A DNA stretch of 6,851 nt from CAZIVE01 sp964542435 (GTDB lineage: Bacteria; Bacteroidota; Bacteroidia; Bacteroidales; Tannerellaceae): NCBI GenBank assembly GCA_964542435.1, contig CAZIVE010000137.1:1-6851 (forward strand), given 5' to 3'. The notes under the pieces are model-generated. The model saw nothing but the letters and a program-made list of their open reading frames with translations, did not search any database and was not told the DNA's origin. Positions 5,833-6,851 of this stretch are shown here, piece by piece; positions within the stretch are counted from its first letter, which is position 1, and the number at the start of each line of letters is the position of its first letter. A program made the position numbers and the translations under genes.

Positions 5833-6624
5833 ATGGAAGATTTAAAAGATATCACTCGTGAAGTCTGCACGATTGCCCGTCAGGCCGGCCAATACATAAG
5901 AGAGCAGCTCGAGAGTTTTTCCCTCGACCGCGTGGAACAGAAAAACAACCACGACTACGTTTCCTATGTGGACAAACATTCGGAAGAGATGATTGTGAAT
6001 GCCTTGAAACAGCTACCGATTGAAGCGGGCTTTATCACGGAGGAGAAAACCGCACAATACAACAATGAGGCATACTGCTGGGTAATCGATCCATTGGACG
6101 GCACGACCAATTTCATACATCACTATGCTCCTTTTGCTGTCTCAATCGCCCTGAGAAAAGAAAGAGAGATCCTCATCGGCGTGGTTTATATTGTCCCGAG
6201 CGACGAATGCTTCTACGCATGGAAAGAGGGCGGCGCCTTCCTCAACGGCAAAGCCATCTCCGTCAACAAGCAGGATGACATCGACAAAGCACTTCTCTGC
6301 ATCGAACTGCCCTACAACGACAAAGCCTATCACGACATCGGCATGCATCTTCTCAACCATTTCTACGGACGGGCCGGCGGAATCCGCATGAACGGATCGG
6401 CGGCTTCGGCACTCTGCTACGTCGCTGCCGGTCGACTCGACGGCTGGCTGGAGAAATACATCGGACAATGGGATTATTCAGCAGGCGTCTTGATCATCAC
6501 AGAAGCCGGAGGCAAAGTCACCGACTTCTCCGGCTCCGACGATTACCTCTTCGGAGACAACATCGTCGCCACAAACGGCGTCATCCATAAAGAGCTGTTG
6601 AAAGAAGTGAAGGCTAAGGTGTAA
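5833..6624 (+). CDS. Inositol-1-monophosphatase family protein
   Basis: A 263-residue cytoplasmic enzyme of normal family length. All metal-binding signatures are present: GFITE70E, WVID86PLD89GTTNFIH, and the C-terminal WD214YSAGVLIITEAGG. NGSAASALCYVAAGRLDGW (residues 187-205) is the usual substrate-loop region. Known: the family removes phosphate from inositol monophosphates or related sugar phosphates and nucleotides, using magnesium held by the Glu/Asp residues; bacterial members include SuhB. The exact substrate cannot be told from sequence. The start at 5833 follows the glycosidase stop by 10 A-rich bases, so the two genes probably share a transcript. Inferred: the pair might act on a glycoside containing inositol or a sugar phosphate, but adjacency alone is weak evidence. 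Confidence 0.93.
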   Translation: MEDLKDITREVCTIARQAGQYIREQLESFSLDRVEQKNNHDYVSYVDKHSEEMIVNALKQLPIEAGFITEEKTAQYNNEAYCWVIDPLDGTTNFIHHYAPFAVSIALRKEREILIGVVYIVPSDECFYAWKEGGAFLNGKAISVNKQDDIDKALLCIELPYNDKAYHDIGMHLLNHFYGRAGGIRMNGSAASALCYVAAGRLDGWLEKYIGQWDYSAGVLIITEAGGKVTDFSGSDDYLFGDNIVATNGVIHKELLKEVKAKV

Positions 6625-6648
6625 TCACAACCATTCCCTTGACAGGCA

Positions 6649-6680
6649 TTTGTCTTTTTCCTCAACATCTTCTATCTTTA
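6649..6680 (+). promoter_or_regulatory. Bacteroides-type promoter for short lipoprotein gene
   Basis: A -33 box TTTG at 6649-6652 is followed, 20 bases later, by TATCTTTA at 6673-6680, one mismatch from TAnnTTTG. Both sequence and spacing fit the Bacteroides consensus. The ATG at 6689 lies 8 bases beyond the -7 box, so the 5' leader would be very short. Confidence 0.6.
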
Positions 6681-6688
6681 CCGTCGTA

Positions 6689-6811
6689 ATGAAACAAATC
6701 CGGTACATCATCTGTCTGTTTGCAAGCTGCCTGCTGATGGCGGCGTGCAGTTCGCACCGTGCGGAGAAGGCATGGATCGAGCAGGGTGAGAGCTTACAAT
6801 CAGGATTTTGA
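6689..6811 (+). CDS. Short putative lipoprotein, possibly truncated
   Basis: A 40-codon frame from ATG 6689 to TGA 6809-6811. It begins MKQIRYIICLFASCLLMAAC, a basic start, a hydrophobic core and a lipobox MAAC with the lipid-attachment cysteine at residue 20, followed by SSHRAEKAWIEQGESLQSGF. A promoter sits directly upstream, supporting expression. The mature part would be only 21 residues, so this is either a genuine very small lipoprotein or the 5' remnant of a longer one. The +1 frame stays open from before 6786 to the window edge (AYNQDFDFEYPF and on), so a frameshift is possible. I do not recognise the family. It is separated from the phosphatase gene by 64 bases. Confidence 0.5.
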   Translation: MKQIRYIICLFASCLLMAACSSHRAEKAWIEQGESLQSGF

Positions 6812-6851
6812 TTTTGAATATCCATTCCGATTGAATTTTGCTATAACATCA

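Noticed and set aside
6641..6659. GACA-N6-TGTC followed by TTTTT as a terminator after the phosphatase gene
   Set aside because: A 4-base stem is too weak, and it overlaps the -33 box of the next promoter.
6625..6825. 66-codon minus-strand frame at the right edge
   Set aside because: It is antisense to the promoter and lipoprotein start, has no recognisable domain, and lacks its own promoter signal.

Overview
The window most likely comes from a member of the Bacteroidales (phylum Bacteroidota). The promoter elements fit the Bacteroides TAnnTTTG type, start codons lack clear Shine-Dalgarno sequences and sit in A/T-rich leaders, exported proteins have signal peptides ending in AQ or GQ, and the gene families match. 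The genus cannot be read from the sequence. Ten protein genes cover almost all of it. I see no RNA gene, insertion sequence, CRISPR array or intergenic gap above 300 bases.

Left part (1-3671, all minus strand, read right to left): a compact metalloid-response cluster. The order is an ArsR/SmtB repressor, a 78-aa cytoplasmic thioredoxin-fold protein (CSSC), an exported thioredoxin-like protein of the ArsF family (CATC), a CcdA/DsbD-like membrane protein of the ArsG family, an ArsP/DUF318-type permease, a two-cluster ferredoxin with a cysteine-rich tail, and an exported FmdE-family protein that runs off the left edge. Gaps from the thioredoxin gene onward are 2, 8, 13, 30 and 2 bases, so these six genes are probably one transcript. 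A 20-bp inverted repeat, 17/20 identical between copies, lies upstream of the repressor gene and again between the repressor and thioredoxin genes. Each copy covers a probable -7 element, suggesting two ArsR-controlled promoters. ArsF/ArsG relatives are linked to reduction and efflux of aromatic arsenicals. The cysteine layout also fits a split DsbD-like thiol relay carrying electrons from the cytoplasm to the periplasm.

Right part (3810-6624, plus strand, divergent): a secreted clan GH-A glycosidase of the GH42/GH164 type with both catalytic glutamates visible, followed 10 bases later by an inositol-monophosphatase-family gene, probably co-transcribed. No functional link to the arsenic cluster is evident.

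Right edge (6649-6811): a good Bacteroides-type promoter drives a 40-codon lipoprotein reading frame that is either a very short lipoprotein or the broken 5' end of a longer one.
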